In this document: in pieces, positions 5,549-5,584 of the stretch | Layout of the letters: every line of letters starts with the position of its first letter | Numbering within the stretch: position 1 is the first letter of the stretch | Notes under the pieces: model-generated | Seen by the model: the letters and a program-made list of their open reading frames with translations, nothing else | Databases searched by the model: none | What the model was told of the DNA's origin: nothing | From: an uncultured Rikenella sp. | Lineage (GTDB): Bacteria > Bacteroidota > Bacteroidia > Bacteroidales > Rikenellaceae | Assembly: GCF_910577125.1 (NCBI RefSeq) | Contig: NZ_CAJTMN010000118.1 | Coordinates: forward strand, 1-5,584 | Length of the DNA stretch: 5,584 nucleotides | Direction of reading: 5' to 3' | Position numbers and translations under genes: made by a program

Positions 5549-5570
5549 CTAAAACAAGCGTTGACAAGCT

Positions 5571-5584
5571 CGCGCGCCGACGCC
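5571..5584 (+). repeat. Unit A5: left clamp, cut by the window end
   Basis: CGCGCGCC (5571-5578) and GACGCC (5579-5584) match the start of A2 and A3 exactly. The rest lies outside the window, which shows that the array continues. Confidence 0.7.

Larger units (their letters stand above)
4706..5584 (+). repeat. Array of alternating A/B long-hairpin repeats (continues past the window)
   Basis: This gene-free stretch of about 880 nt is almost entirely built from inverted repeats. The order is A1, two small hairpins, B1, A2, C2, B2, A3, B3, a small hairpin, A4, C3, B4 and the start of A5. A units are clamped by CGCGCGCC/GGCGCGCG and B units by TCGCCCGC/GCGGGCGA. Inside the clamp, both share an unpaired 5' stretch with consensus near CGCCTTAARA, then a hairpin that is different in most units. 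All units are in the same orientation. No transposase, reverse transcriptase or other protein gene accompanies them here. I do not recognise a named family. Candidates are a non-autonomous mobile palindromic repeat, a structured RNA array, or a chromosome-organising repeat. Confidence 0.85.
5299..5584 (+). repeat. Higher-order repeat R2 (A4-C3-B4 and start of A5)
   Basis: This is the second copy of the A-C-B block. The linker between C3 and B4 (5441-5480) differs from R1 and contains an extra clamp-like sequence. The tail after B4 (5549-5570) is identical to that after B2, so the same junction into a following A unit is preserved. Confidence 0.75.

Noticed and set aside
4856..5567. Several open frames of 66-189 codons on both strands in the repeat array
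   Set aside because: They read through palindromes. The same peptide fragments (for example RNCVSLTCLL on the minus strand) recur in different frames because the block offset (470-475) is not a multiple of three. No start-site signal or protein domain is visible.
4706..5584. CRISPR array
   Set aside because: Units are long internal palindromes of unequal size with irregular spacing. There are no identical direct repeats separated by uniform unique spacers, and no cas genes are present.
4706..5584. Integron attC cassette array
   Set aside because: attC sites also have conserved ends and variable centres, but the GTTRRRY/RYYYAAC core boxes are not at unit ends, there are no cassette genes, and no integrase is in the window.

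Overview
The window most likely comes from a GC-rich member of the Bacteroidota, possibly near Alistipes/Rikenellaceae. This rests on a Bacteroidota-type -7 promoter box (TAnnTTTG) upstream of the first gene, the lack of a strong Shine-Dalgarno sequence, high GC, and the character of the two encoded proteins. The genus is a guess; the phylum is reasonably supported.

Layout: positions 1-171 hold no gene. They contain a perfect hairpin (11-34) and the presumed promoter and leader of an operon. Positions 172-1293 are carA and 1298-4534 are carB, separated by only 4 nt. Together they encode glutamine-dependent carbamoyl phosphate synthetase. CarA releases ammonia from glutamine, and CarB uses it with bicarbonate and two ATP to make carbamoyl phosphate for pyrimidine and arginine synthesis. 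Both genes look intact and full length. CarB has a sequence character closer to eukaryotic CPS I/CAD than to E. coli CarB, including in the C-terminal effector domain.

From 4535 to the end (about 1.05 kb) I see no protein gene. First comes a nested stem-loop in the carB 3' region (4549-4611), then a strong GC hairpin with a T-rich tail (4654-4694) that probably terminates carAB. From 4706 onward lies a dense array of structured repeats that runs off the right edge. Two related unit types alternate (A1-B1-A2-B2-A3-B3-A4-B4-A5), with smaller C-type hairpins interspersed. Each typical unit has an outer clamp of about 6-8 bp (CGCGCGCC/GGCGCGCG in A, TCGCCCGC/GCGGGCGA in B). A conserved unpaired stretch resembling CGCCTTAARA follows on the 5' side only, and then a long inner hairpin. 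The inner hairpin differs from unit to unit while staying self-complementary.

All units point the same way, and most non-Watson-Crick pairs are G-U in a plus-strand transcript, which hints at selection on plus-strand RNA or single-stranded DNA. A block A-C-B is present twice, offset by 470-475 bp. This array is the part of the window most likely to be undescribed. No protein that could act on it is encoded here, and its function cannot be read from this sequence.
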